Assembly: GCF_010183535.1 (NCBI RefSeq)
Contig: NC_071331.1
Coordinates: 6,696,001 to 6,760,000 of the forward strand
DNA from: Caenorhabditis remanei
Lineage: Eukaryota > Nematoda > Chromadorea > Rhabditida > Rhabditidae
Direction of reading: 5' to 3'
DNA: 64,000 nucleotides
The notes beneath the pieces are model-generated. The model saw only the letters and a program-made list of their open reading frames with translations. It was not told where the DNA came from and ran no database searches. Of this stretch, positions 36,553 to 47,417 are shown in pieces. A program made the position numbers and the translations under genes. Numbering within the stretch: the stretch's first letter is position 1; every line of letters starts with the position of its first letter.

Positions 36553-37113
36553 AAGAATTTCTTTTGAATTTTCAGCATAATTCCAGCAAAAACCGATGTT
36601 CCTGGAAAAGTAACAAAAAACTAAAAATATCTCTAAACGGGCTTCGAACCCCAGACTATTCGCGCGTGGATGCAAAACCAATAACCACTGCGCCCCACGG
36701 TCGGAGAAAGCGGTTTCAACACCAAGACTATCATAAGAGGGGCCCCCTTATCCCTTATCCTAAACCAAATTCCAAAACCCTCCTTACCTTCTCAAAAATC
36801 CAGAAAATCCTCCTCCAGCCGAACCATTCATAGGAAAATCGAGAACTGACGAGCTGGGGAACAGAATAGAGTGGATTAAGACGGGCGGTCAATAGGGTGA
36901 CACGTGGAGGTCGTGGCAAAATCCCTAGAAATTGGAAAGAAAATGTCACGTTTTTAATCTGACGTCTTATCAGTTTTCTTTTTTTGATATTATTTCATCA
37001 TTGTGAGAACTAATTCGCGTGACAAATTTTCTTATATTTTTGCCAACCATTGTTTTGAAATTGCAGGTTGAAATTAGTTAAAAACATTTGAAACAAGGAA
37101 GAAACAGTATTAA

Positions 37114-39118
37114 GAGAGACTTTCTCTAGTGATCAACCTAAGGCCAACTGCCCATGGAACACATCGGCCAAACGCAATTAGCCCATTCGGTTTTTTGATA
37201 TTATGGGTCCATATGATGATCTTATGAAAAAACCGTACATCTTTCTAGGCTCCGCCCCCTTTGACATATAGAAAAAAATCGGGGGAGTGAAAAAATGAAT
37301 TTTTTCCCTTCAACAGATATTTTTTTTTAAAGTTTAAAAATGAGTTTTAGGCATGTTTTTGAACATTTTTTGTGTTGACAATTTTTGAAAAATCTTTTGG
37401 CATCAATCAAAAAAAAATTGATTTTCGATAAAAATTTACAGTTTTTCGCATACCCCCAACTTTTTTTCATTAGGTTAAAAAAGTTTTTTATTGCAGTTTA
37501 ATTGTTTTCAGACCGTCCAACTTTGAGTCAATTTTTATTTCAAAATTCCGCGACCTTTTTTTTCTATAAGCCAAAATGTGTGTTTTTTCACAAAATTTTC
37601 ACGTACCCCCCTCCATGGTGAAAAAAGTGAAAGTTTCAAAATTTTAAAAAACTTTGTATATGAGTTTATTTAACAGTAATTGAAATGTTCACAAAGTTTG
37701 AAAACCTTTAAAACATTTCCTCTGAAGTTATGAGACCTCAAAATTCAATGTCGAGTATTGCAGATTCCTCCTGTGAAAAACTGATTTTTTGAACAAAATT
37801 TCATTAGTTTTTTATCTTATTTTTTTATTGGAAACAACCTTAAATTTCAAAAACCTTTTTTTTCTATTTTTCCTATTTTCTAAACTCTTATTTTTCCAAA
37901 AAATTGGTTTGTCAAAAATTTCTTTTTTTTTCAATTTAACTTAAAATTCGACCAACTTTGAAACTTTGTCACGAGGTACCCTGTTATCCAATTTAAAAAA
38001 AATATGTTGTTAGTATAGATCAGACCTAGCTCTACATTTTTATAGTTGACAACTTTTTTGTACGGTCCCACCCTAGACAGATATAGCCATCTGAAGTAAG
38101 GTAGGTGTACATCCCGTTTACCTGAACACATGAAGGTATGCTTCCTCCGTCACACCATATCTGTCTAGGGTGGGACCGTACAAAAAAGTTGTCAACTATA
38201 AAAATGTAGAGCTAGGTCTGATCTATACTAACAACATATTTTTTTTTAAATTGGATAACAGGGTACCTCGTGACAAAGTTTCAAAGTTGGTCGAATTTTA
38301 AGTTAAATTGAAAAAAAAAGAAATTTTTGACAAACCAATTTTTTGGAAAAATAAGAGTTTAGAAAATAGGAAAAATAGAAAAAAAAGGTTTTTGAAATTT
38401 AAGGTTGTTTCCAATAAAAAAATAAGATAAAAAACTAATGAAATTTTGTTCAAAAAATCAGTTTTTCACAGGAGGAATCTGCAATACTCGACATTGAATT
38501 TTGAGGTCTCATAACTTCAGAGGAAATGTTTTAAAGGTTTTCAAACTTTGTGAACATTTCAATTACTGTTAAATAAACTCATATACAAAGTTTTTTAAAA
38601 TTTTGAAACTTTCACTTTTTTCACCATGGAGGGGGGTACGTGAAAATTTTGTGAAAAAACACACATTTTGGCTTATAGAAAAAAAAGGTCGCGGAATTTT
38701 GAAATAAAAATTGACTCAAAGTTGGACGGTCTGAAAACAATTAAACTGCAATAAAAAACTTTTTTAACCTAATGAAAAAAAGTTGGGGGTATGCGAAAAA
38801 CTGTAAATTTTTATCGAAAATCAATTTTTTTTTGATTGATGCCAAAAGATTTTTCAAAAATTGTCAACACAAAAAATGTTCAGAAACATGCCTAAAACTC
38901 ATTTTTAAACTTTAAAAAAAAATTTCTGTTGAAGGGAAAAAATTCATTTTTTCACTCCCCCGATTTTTTTCTATATGTCAAAGGGGGCGGAGCCTAGAAA
39001 GCTGTACGGTTTTTTCATAAGATCATCATAGGGACCAATAATATCAAAAAACCGAATGGGCTAATTGCGTTTGGCCGATGTGTTCCATGGGCAGTTTGAG
39101 AATTACTGACATTGTCTC
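37114..39118. mobile_element. 2.0-kb palindromic element, copy 1
   Basis: Arms 37146-38084 and 38157-39096 are near-perfect inverted copies (about 940 bp), with a 72-bp spacer. The outer unpaired ends differ: GAGAGACTTTCTCTAGTGAT at left and ACTGACATTGTCTC at right. TTAA lies directly outside each end (37110-37113, 39119-39122), as for TTAA-duplicating elements; palindromic families with TTAA sites are known in Caenorhabditis. Frames inside the arms are mirror images with no family match, so no gene is called. RNA from either strand would fold into a very long hairpin. Confidence 0.93.
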
Positions 39119-39122
39119 TTAA

Positions 39123-40500
39123 AACAGTTGCGATTTTTGTCAGAACTCCGTCCTTTGCGGTCTAAAACGCAATGATGATTTAATATACGAAATTGAATTA
39201 TTCCGTTTCAGTAAACTGTAAAATGCTTCAAAAGTCTACGGTTTTCAGTACTTCTCGAATCCATAATGACGTTCAAGTTGCAATCGTTGATCGAATCCAG
39301 ATTTTTTATCTCAATTTCATTGTTTTCAGAAACAGGAAGCGCACATTATAAAGATAATGTTCGACTCAACACACCTGTTAGCGTTTGCCATTTTCATTTT
39401 CATTTATGAATAGGAAAACATTGTTTTTCAAAACAACTGTCTTCTATATACATGCAACTTATTTGATTGCGATAAAATCGAAAATCATACTAAATAAACG
39501 CGGCATTGAAAAATTATAGATTATTAGTTTTGGTTGGAAGGTACACTTTCAAATACGTTTAGTTTGCGACTTCTATAGATATGTACGAGCTAGAAAATTG
39601 AGACAAATGAGGAAAATTACTGTTTCTCATACTACAAAATAAATGTGAAAATAATAGAAAGCAATTTATGTATGGAATTTCTCTTATGTCCAGTAAAATC
39701 CGAGTAAGGAAATCTAACTGACCTCTTATCTTGAATTTATCCGGAACAAAGTAGGTTGCATCATCTGCATCTCGTTCTCGTTGAACTGTATTCAAAATTT
39801 CCAGAAATCTTGAATTTCAAAAGTGATTTCAGTGATGTGGGAAAAGTGGAGTTGAAACAAGTAGATTTCGAAACGTCACAGAAAACAATTTTTGGAATTC
39901 GAGAGTTTTTTGAAGGAAATAAATAGCAAAATATATATATATGGCTTTCTGGAAAGCGGTTCGAATGAGAGGTTAAATTGAGATAAAGATAACTGATCAA
40001 AAAATAAAGTATTCTTTTTTAGAAATTATTTGAAACTGAAACTTTGACTCGATTCGACCAGTGTAAGTTTAGTTGAGTTCAAATACAAAAAAGTGACTGT
40101 TTCAACTTTTCTATAATGTGAGAACATATCAAAATCAATGTTCACGAGTTAAAACGATCACGCATATTGATAGTGAACTTGTTAAAACTGATTAAGAGAT
40201 ATTTTCTAGTGTGAAGAGGTGTTCTTTATAAATGTTACAGAAACTTATTCTCCACTGTGTTATTTCAAAAAATACACTGTTTCATGTATTTGTTAAAATG
40301 CGTCAAAATTTCTGAAGCACGGTGTTAGGAACTTCCAATCTTGGCAAACAAACTCATACTGACGCAAAACGCGGCAAGTGAATTTTTAGCACTGAAAATC
40401 TTATTTTCAGCCTTTCTCGAATTAGAATGTTTTTTTTCATGAATGTGCGATGAAAAATGGATAGAGCATACAAAAAGCTACATTTTGAGCACAAAAACAT
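39123..40500. other. Non-coding; partly a copy of 20700-20900 and 22130-22330
   Basis: 39955-40290 matches both unit A blocks around TTTGAAACTGAAACTTTGAC. The rest was not recognised. Confidence 0.4.
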
Positions 40501-40504
40501 AAAA

Positions 40505-40692
40505 TTACCGTAAAAACTGTAATAGAAGCACCCCTTTATTTGAGGCGCTCCTCTAATAGAGGCGCACTTTAAAAAGCGATTTGAAAAATAGAGGCGCACC
40601 CTCTATTAGAAGCGCCCCTGTAATAGAGGCGCATCTCCGAACGAGGGTTAAAAATAGAGGCGCATGCGCTTCTATTACAGTTTTTACGGTAA
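40505..40692. repeat. 188-bp MITE, TTACCGTAAAAACTGTAATA ends
   Basis: Perfect inverted ends TTACCGTAAAAACTGTAATA / TATTACAGTTTTTACGGTAA, with an interior of repeated AATAGAGGCGCA words in both orientations. Confidence 0.85.
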
Positions 40693-40994
40693 GTCTTGAA
40701 CAGAATTTGATACTCCTCTTTTTCTGATTTTCAGCAAAATAGGCTTTCTCTCATTACCCATCCATGTTTTTCCTATTTTTATCATTTTGTTGCACAAACA
40801 CACAACCTTTCACAATTTGAAGAGCAAAAATTATCCTAGAAACTCTTTGGTTCAGTAGAAAAACCTATTTTTATGAAAAAAAGTGCCACGAGAAGCTTTG
40901 CAACAAAAATGGATGAAAAAGGATATCTTTGACGAGTCATTGAAACTGAAATAAATTCTAAAACACGGAACGGTGAGAATGAAGCAGTAGTGAC

Positions 40995-41052
40995 CAGAGT
41001 TGCAAAGAAGTGAAATTTCCTTATACGGAAGTCGAAATTCCATGCAACTCTG
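40995..41052. repeat. 58-bp hAT-type MITE remnant
   Basis: Ends CAGAGTTGCA and TGCAACTCTG, flanked by 8-bp GTAGTGAC (40987-40994) and GTAGTGGC (41053-41060). A minimal member of the 41455-41683 family. Confidence 0.7.
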
Positions 41053-41084
41053 GTAGTGGCACTGTTCACTCTTGAATTCTTCTA

Positions 41085-41128
41085 ATCACATCTCTTTCGA
41101 CAACTTGCAGTCTCATCTTGGTATTGTC
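41085..41128 (-). pseudogene. CRTAP/leprecan-like exon fragment
   Basis: After a TTTCAG acceptor the minus strand reads QYQDETASCRKRCD and then hits a stop. It matches the QYQDDTVSCRKKCD start of the exon at 47279 but is cut short. Confidence 0.55.
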
Positions 41129-41454
41129 TGAAATTTATTGATGGAATATCAAGTCAAGGTAAGCGTTGAGATTTTTCAACTATTACAAAGCGTTTTCACT
41201 TGAACCACCCTATACATAATTTTAGGCTGAAAAGGATGAAAGTTGTGTTTCAAGAAACGTATAAATTCTTCATGACCGTAAGTTTTTCTTAGTGTTCTTG
41301 CTGTTGAATCGGGAAGCTTCCATTTGATCTGATGAACATAGACTGCATAGAAAGAATAGTAAACGTGATGAAAAAAGTAAATATTTTTGTGGAGTCAGTG
41401 AAACTGAAGTAGATTCCAATAAAGCTGAAACGATGAGAAGGAAGCAGTTCTGAC

Positions 41455-41683
41455 CAGAGTTGCATCGAAGTGAAAATTTCTCATCCGGTAGTCTAAAGTC
41501 GGAAATCGATTTTTTTCGCAAGTATTAAAAAATTCCAAGATCATAAAACCGCGAAAATCAGTGGAGAATTAGTTTCTGACTGAAGAAAACCCTCTGTTCG
41601 GTTTGTTTCGATCATTTTTTCTATTTATTTCAGCGATATGTATTCTTCTTAGAAGTCGGAAGTCGGAATTCCATGCAACTCTG
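41455..41683. repeat. hAT-type MITE, CAGAGTTGCA family
   Basis: 229 bp with ends CAGAGTTGCATCGAAGTG and GAATTCCATGCAACTCTG. The 8-bp flanks match only partly (GTTCTGAC/ATAGTGAC). The copy at 49687-49914 lies in duplicated DNA. Confidence 0.7.
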
Positions 41684-41949
41684 ATAGTGACGTTGTTCAG
41701 TCCTAACCTCTTCTAAAAAGGTTAACCCTTCTACCGTTCCACTAACAACAAAGAATCTTCCCAATTTTTACAAGTAATCACTAATGTTTCAACGTCTTTT
41801 CAAAAAACACTCCTATAAAGCTGGAATGTTTATATCTTTTTACCTTTTTTTTATATCTCTATTAATTGTTGCGGAAATTTCCATTATCACTATTACAAAC
41901 AGTTCCCGACTAAATTTTTCGGTGTTTCCTTTATAAAATTAAGTCGATT

Positions 41950-42250
41950 TTTGATAGTCAGTCAATTCTCAAAAATTTGAGGTTAGTATCTCAACCAGCT
42001 TGAAAAAATATCGCGTTTTCAATTATGAGAAATTTTTGCATTTGCTTTCTGATGAAGTAATGGAAAGACTAATATTTCCAAAAGTTATTCCCAACACTTT
42101 CTGGTGTAACTGAATCCGCAATTTTTCATTTAATGTAATAAACAAAACTACAAAAATAGAGCTTTGAATCGTATGATTACCACTTTCAGAAACAATAATG
42201 CGAGTATTTCTGAGTACCAGAGCAAAAACCTGACATCTGAAGAATGACTG
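41950..42250 (-). repeat. Recurrent module, copy 1
   Basis: The minus strand reads LVLRNTRIIVSESGNHT, then LNEKLRIQLHQKVLG. The same frame recurs at 43000-43260, 44060-44310, 52690-53400, 61640-61970 and 62750-63010. No known domain was recognised. Confidence 0.6.
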
Positions 42251-42659
42251 AAAAATCAAACTGACGACAATCTTTGAGAAGTCATTGAAACTGAAACTGA
42301 TTCTAACAACACATAAAGGTAGAAGTGGGTGTTGTCATGCTTTCTTCAATTTTCAAGAATTTTCAGATGTTTCTGATAGGATTTACGCTTATACGGGATA
42401 ACTAACGCCAGTTAATGTTACTTTAATTTTCACTTGCACATCACATTAACTCCTGTAGAAAAATTTTTATCATCAATGTTTCGGAATGTTCCAGCAACTA
42501 ATTTTTCTGTTTTGATTCAAAAAGTATACCTATTCAGATATCTATCATAACATCTCACATATTCTCTATGGTTCAAAACTCTTACGTAGACTTTGATGTT
42601 CCCATAGTAATAATTACTGTTTCAATTGTGGGATTTGTAGAAAAACAAAAATGTGTATA

Positions 42660-42890
42660 ATTAGTTTCCAAAATTGATGAACCAGTCTTACTCATTTTCA
42701 CTTTGAAAACAATTGCAAGCATACCGGTTTCACCTTTATCAGAACTGGCCAGCTTATTATTTTTGGTATTGCTCACCATGTTAAACCAAAAAAATCACCA
42801 AACAGATTCCAAAAGTACCGGCTCATACGAAAAGATAAATTCAATTTTTATTTACAGATTCAGTAACTCCAGATCTTTCTTAAATGGATA
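42660..42890 (-). repeat. Dispersed module shared with 57000-57210 and 63040-63240
   Basis: The minus strand includes NTKNNKLASSDKGETGM and VFKVKMSK. The copy at 63.1 kb is inverted and keeps this frame. Unknown function. Confidence 0.5.
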
Positions 42891-42999
42891 TTTTATTAAT
42901 GTTGAATAGCATGTTCTCTTAAATGATGATTTGACTCTTTTGTGAAGAGACCTCTGAAAAATTAATTAACCCCGTGTCAATTTTCCAATTTGGGCTAAT

Positions 43000-43260
43000 G
43001 CAAATACACCAATGTCTTGCTGGTCAATCAATGCCCAGAAGTTAAAGAATAGTATCTTCACCAGCTTGAAAAATAGTTCACTTTCAATGCGTAGAACAGA
43101 ACGATCAATGTTTACGGAAACGGTTCCCAACACTTTCCGGTGTAACTGAATCCGCAATTTTTCATTTGATCTAATAAACAGAACTTCAAAAGTAGAGCCG
43201 TATATAAATCGTATAATTATCACATTCAGAAACAAGAATGCGAGTATTTCTGATTAGCAG
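43000..43260 (-). repeat. Recurrent module, copy 2
   Basis: The minus strand reads NEKLRIQLHRKVLGTVSVN and RIESELFFKLVKILFFNFWA without a stop. The near-identical inverted partner at 62750-63010 keeps the same frame. Confidence 0.6.
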
Positions 43261-43561
43261 AGAAAAAATAAATAAATAAATGTAGCAATAGTGGCGCTGT
43301 TCACTCCCGAATTCTTCTTTCATGCTCACCGCTTCTACCAGATAACTAACATTAATGTAGCCAAATGTTTCACAATAAATGTATTACTAATTAGTGTTTC
43401 AACGCCATTTAAAAATTATAATGAAGATGAAACAGTTAACTATCGAGCGACGAACAAATCGCCTGCGTAAATCTGCATTGAGATAACCACCTTGTTTAGT
43501 ATTTACTCATTCCATCACATCTCTTCATTATTATAGACCTCACTCGCCTCTCCATCCTTAG

Positions 43562-43660
43562 TCACAAATCTCTCCATAAACTCCAAATATCTTGCTTCCA
43601 GCTCTCTCTTCTGATAAATATCCATCATTTCCTCACTTCGTGTAAGTTCAGAAATTAGAA
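43562..43660 (-). pseudogene. CRTAP/leprecan-like middle exon, isolated copy
   Basis: The minus strand reads MMDIYQKRELEARYLEFMER and FVTKDGE, then GAGAG/GCGAGT at the donor, where a GC replaces GT. Flanking exons are absent. Confidence 0.6.
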
Positions 43661-44059
43661 TGAGCTATCATTTTATTCTGGCAGAAAATGGATTAATGGG
43701 ATGAAGAAATAGAAAATAACTTTGAGGAGTCATTGAAACTGAAATAGATTCTAAAACACGGAACGATAAGAACAAATCACTAGTGACGCTGTTTACTCTT
43801 AACTTCTCCTTAAAATGTTAACCCTAATACCAGATCCCTGACAACAATTAATTTCCCCATTTTCTACTACTCACTTTATGTTTCAACGTCTTCTCACAAA
43901 CACTCCAATAAAGCTGGAAACGTACATCCTGTTCACTGAAGTAACATTTTTTTTGAAATCTCTTTTAATTGCTCCGCGAAATTTCCATTGTCACTGCTAC
44001 CGACAGTTCCTGACTAAATTTTTCGGTGTTTCCTTTATAAAATAATTTCGATTTCCGAT

Positions 44060-44310
44060 AGTCAGTCAATGCCCAAAAATTTGAGATTAGTATCTCAACC
44101 AGCTTGAAAAAACAGTGCGTTTTCAGCGAGACACAAATTTTGCGAACAATGTTTTCAATAACTGTTCCCAACACTTTCTGGTGTAACTGAATCCGCATTT
44201 TTTCATTCAAACTTAAAAATAAAACTACAAAAATAGAGCTATGAATCGTATAATTATCACTTTCAGAAACAAAAATGAGATTATTTCTGAGTACCAGAGC
44301 AAAAACCTAG
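44060..44310 (-). repeat. Recurrent module, copy 3
   Basis: The minus strand reads NEKMRIQLHQKVLGTVIEN. The inverted counterpart is 61640-61970. Confidence 0.6.
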
Positions 44311-44419
44311 TGAGTTAACATCGGAAGAAACGCCCCAAGTGATGACTGAAAAATCAAACTGATGACTATTTTTGACAAATTATTGAATTAGCGTTACTTC
44401 AATAATTTGTTCATAACAA

Positions 44420-45490
44420 TTATGATTCATAGGCAAACCCAATAATTTGTCCTTTGTGATGTACATTATTAACAAATACTTGAAACAGCAGTTGTTTCCT
44501 CTTTTCCATCACAAACTCAAAAAATTGCTGCAAACCAAAAAATCTTCTATTTCTAAAAACCAGGAAGGGTACGACGACGTATGTATGCTGGTTGTTAACT
44601 TTACGCAGCGTATAGCTATTTGTCATTTCTACAGAAAGAATTCACGTATTCAAGATTTTGTTATAAAAAAGTATCGAGCGAGATTTCTACCATAGCATGT
44701 TACCTAGTTTCGATGGACCATTTTCTTAATCAAACTGAAAAACGTGTTTCAAACAAAAGATAAAAAGTTCCTACTGACACAATTTTTGTTCGACCGAGCA
44801 TCGCCGATCAGTTCCAGTAAAAAATAACTTTCCAAGTGAAAAGCTGTCAGCTTCAACAATCTGTGAGAATCTTGTGAGAAAAGAATAGTTGCTATAGTAA
44901 ATTAGTGACTGGTTGTTGATCAGAAAAGCAATTTCAGAATGGAAAAATAATGGAGATCACGAAGAGTTGTAACAACCAATCATGTTATGGTATAACTGAA
45001 TCCGCAATTTTCCGTCTCGTTAACAAAAACAACAAAGAAATTTCAAATTTTTCTTATACATAAGATTAACTAACATAAATTAATGCAACCAAGTTTTCGA
45101 CGACTAATGTATTCTTTATTAGCGTTTCAGTATCATAACAATAATGGTTCATAGACTGTCCCACTAGTCTGTCCATTGTGATGTTCATCTTCAACGAATA
45201 CTCGAAACAGCAGGTGCTTCATTTTGTCAGCCCAAAAGGGCAGCAGTTGGGAACCAAAATTTGCTCTGTTTTGAAAATTCAAGAAAATCAATGACGTATG
45301 TTTGCTGTTAATATGTAACCGTGAGACAATTTCAATTTATCAGAATCTCCACCAGCGCACCTTTGTTGTCAATGATACAGAAAATTCCAAAAATTCCGTG
45401 TGTATCAAGAAGTATATCGGTCGAGATTTCTATCATAGTACGTTACCTATTTTCGACGGACAAGACAAATAGTTTACTACTCTTTTATGT
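44420..45490. repeat. Tandem modules, about 720-bp period
   Basis: Blocks starting near 44430 and 45145 share TGTCC(T/A)TTGTGATG, GAAACAGCAG and GACGTATG landmarks. A third diverged copy is at 53690-53990 and an inverted one at 61385-61560. No gene supported. Confidence 0.5.
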
Positions 45491-46210
45491 TTCAGCATCT
45501 ATTCAAAAACGTTCTAACAAAGTTAGAATATTAGTTCCTGGCATTGCGTCAATCATTGTGAAATCTCTGCGAACTCATGTAGAAAAATTGTTATCATCAA
45601 TGTTTCGGAATGTTCCAGCAGCTAATTGTTTTAGTTAATTCAAAAAATATACGGTTTCAGATATCTATCATAGCATATTACCTAGTTTCAATGGGCAGTA
45701 AACCACAATTATATTTGGATCTGATCTTCCCACGATACTAATTACTGTCCTGACTGTGCAATTTATAGAAAAAAGGTATATGAGTATAATTAGTTGTTAT
45801 TTCTGAAATCTTTATCAATTCACTTCAGAAACTATTGAAAGGCGATGTCGGGAATTAGAGAATATCTTTCAAAACATTCAGAAAAATATAAAAATTCCTT
45901 TTTTTTAATACTAGAAAACCCTTCAAAATATTCACATGCTACCAATTTCGGCCCTGAAAATGCTTTTGCCGGCCTACATTTTTAAAATTAATGTTTCTAG
46001 GCCCTGGAAAGTTTTTGTAATTTTTTGAAAAATGTATGCTGTGTGAAAAGAGCTCCTCCCCGTCAATTTGAAAAAAAACTCAGGGGGATTCCAAAGAAGA
46101 TAACTTTTTACAATATCAGAAATTAGATGCATCAGTTTTTTGGAAAAACGATTTATTCCAAAAAGAAAATCCATCAACAAAATAGAGAATAAATTAATCG
46201 ATCCCAATAA

Positions 46211-47313
46211 CTAAGCCAAGACATGTTTGTGATCACAGAATACAACAACACATCCCGTGAACCATTTACCCAACCACTCCCCACAATCATTCGACTCCGA
46301 CGAGAAGACGATGGCTCGTTCGCATTTCGATTCACACACATGACTTCCACAGGACACCGAGGAGAACGATGAGTTGGGCCAGAGCACCTAAAAATGAGGA
46401 AGGGTTTTATTGGATAATGGAGGGACCACTTATGTACCTTGACCCTCGCTTCCAACTCCTTCACAAAGATATCTCTCTCCCTCGTGTCGAATTCCGCTCG
46501 AAGAATCTTGCATTCAGAAGGTTTCAACAGTTTTGAAGTCTCGGAATACGTGAAATTGTCCTCCACGTGGAAATTCATTGGAAGAGGGTTATTGTCATCG
46601 GCTTGTTCTGGTGGTAGCTGTAAGTATAAGTTATACGGTTTCAGATAATTAAGATGTGTGGATAGGTTTAGTATTTACTCATTCCGCGATATCTCTTCAT
46701 TCTTATAGACCTCACTCAGCTCTCCATCCTTAATCACAAATCTCTTCTCCATAAACTTCAAATATCTTACTTCCAGTTCTCTCTTCTGATAAATATCCAT
46801 CAATTCCTGATTTGGCGTGAACAGTTCATCGTATGCTTCCGCGCCATTCATGTATTTTGCCTGAAATTTTTTAAAAGATGAAATCAAACAGCCGCTTCTC
46901 AACTCCACCTCATCTTTGAATTATATCCTTATCATCTGGATTGGCCACCAAAAATGTGTACGCTGACTGCACTGCCATCGAAAGTTCGCCCGGGTGATAA
47001 TAGCAGATATGCATGTATTGATAGGGTTTCTGTTCCTCCAAGTCGTGATATGTCGATATCTTACGGACGGTTCGATGGTCTGAACGTTATTCATGCGATT
47101 TCTGTAGAGCAAGTTTGCACTGCACAAACCTCCAAATATGTCCTTCCGGCATCTCAAAAGACATAAAGCGATCTCACTTGTCTCGTGGTACTTGGCGATT
47201 TTCGGGGCTGAGGCCATGGCAGTTTTTATACGACGATCACATTTCTTTCTACAGCTCACAGTGTCATCTTGGTATTGTCTGGAATTTATTGATCGAATTT
47301 CAAGTCGATACAT
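46211..47313 (-). pseudogene. CRTAP/leprecan-like gene fragment (unit B), fullest copy
   Basis: Exons on the minus strand: from about 47279, QYQDDTVSCRKKCD then ALCLLRCRKDI; then in another frame DLEEQKPYQYMHICYYH and AYTFLVANPDDKD; about 46713-46860, AKYMNGAEAYDELFT to FVIKDGE; 46438-46617, LPPEQADD to LEARVK; 46211-46387, ending in TAG. Order and motifs resemble CRTAP, which has CLKRCK, then RREPYKFLQ, then AHTFLLKHPDDE. CRTAP and P3H are ER proteins of collagen prolyl 3-hydroxylation. Defects: a frame change near 47090-47150, a decayed donor after the NPDDKD exon, and CTGAGT where a sibling copy has GTGAGT. N-terminal exons are missing; a 2-kb palindrome lies just upstream. Confidence 0.6.
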
Positions 47314-47417
47314 AAATGGAAGGATGTAAAGATTGAAAATTTGGTTTCAAGTAACAAATAAATTCTTCATGACGGTTAGTTTTTTTAGTGTTCGTGCTGC
47401 TACGACACATAATTTAA

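Larger units (their letters stand above)
24267..46660. repeat. Segmental duplication unit B
   Basis: Second copy of the receptor 5' half, its flank and the CRTAP-like 3' exons, in the same orientation as unit A. The left edge cuts receptor exon 5. The unit is enlarged by the 2.0-kb palindrome at 37.1-39.1 kb and by repeated modules at 40.8-45.7 kb. Between units lie about 880 bp (23386-24266) of unrelated repeats. Confidence 0.8.

Noticed and set aside
37931..38131. 66-codon frame present in both 2-kb palindromes
   Set aside because: It lies across a palindrome arm and the spacer, has no family resemblance, and conservation is explained by near-identity of the whole element.
44420..44626. 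68-codon minus-strand frame, also readable at 61.4 kb
   Set aside because: Similarity is due to the inverted duplication; the 45.1 and 53.7 kb relatives do not keep the frame.
47090..47150. A 35-bp GT-AG intron that would restore the CRTAP-like frame
   Set aside because: It would be shorter than usual nematode introns and would remove DLEEQ codons that align with the family. A frame change is more likely.
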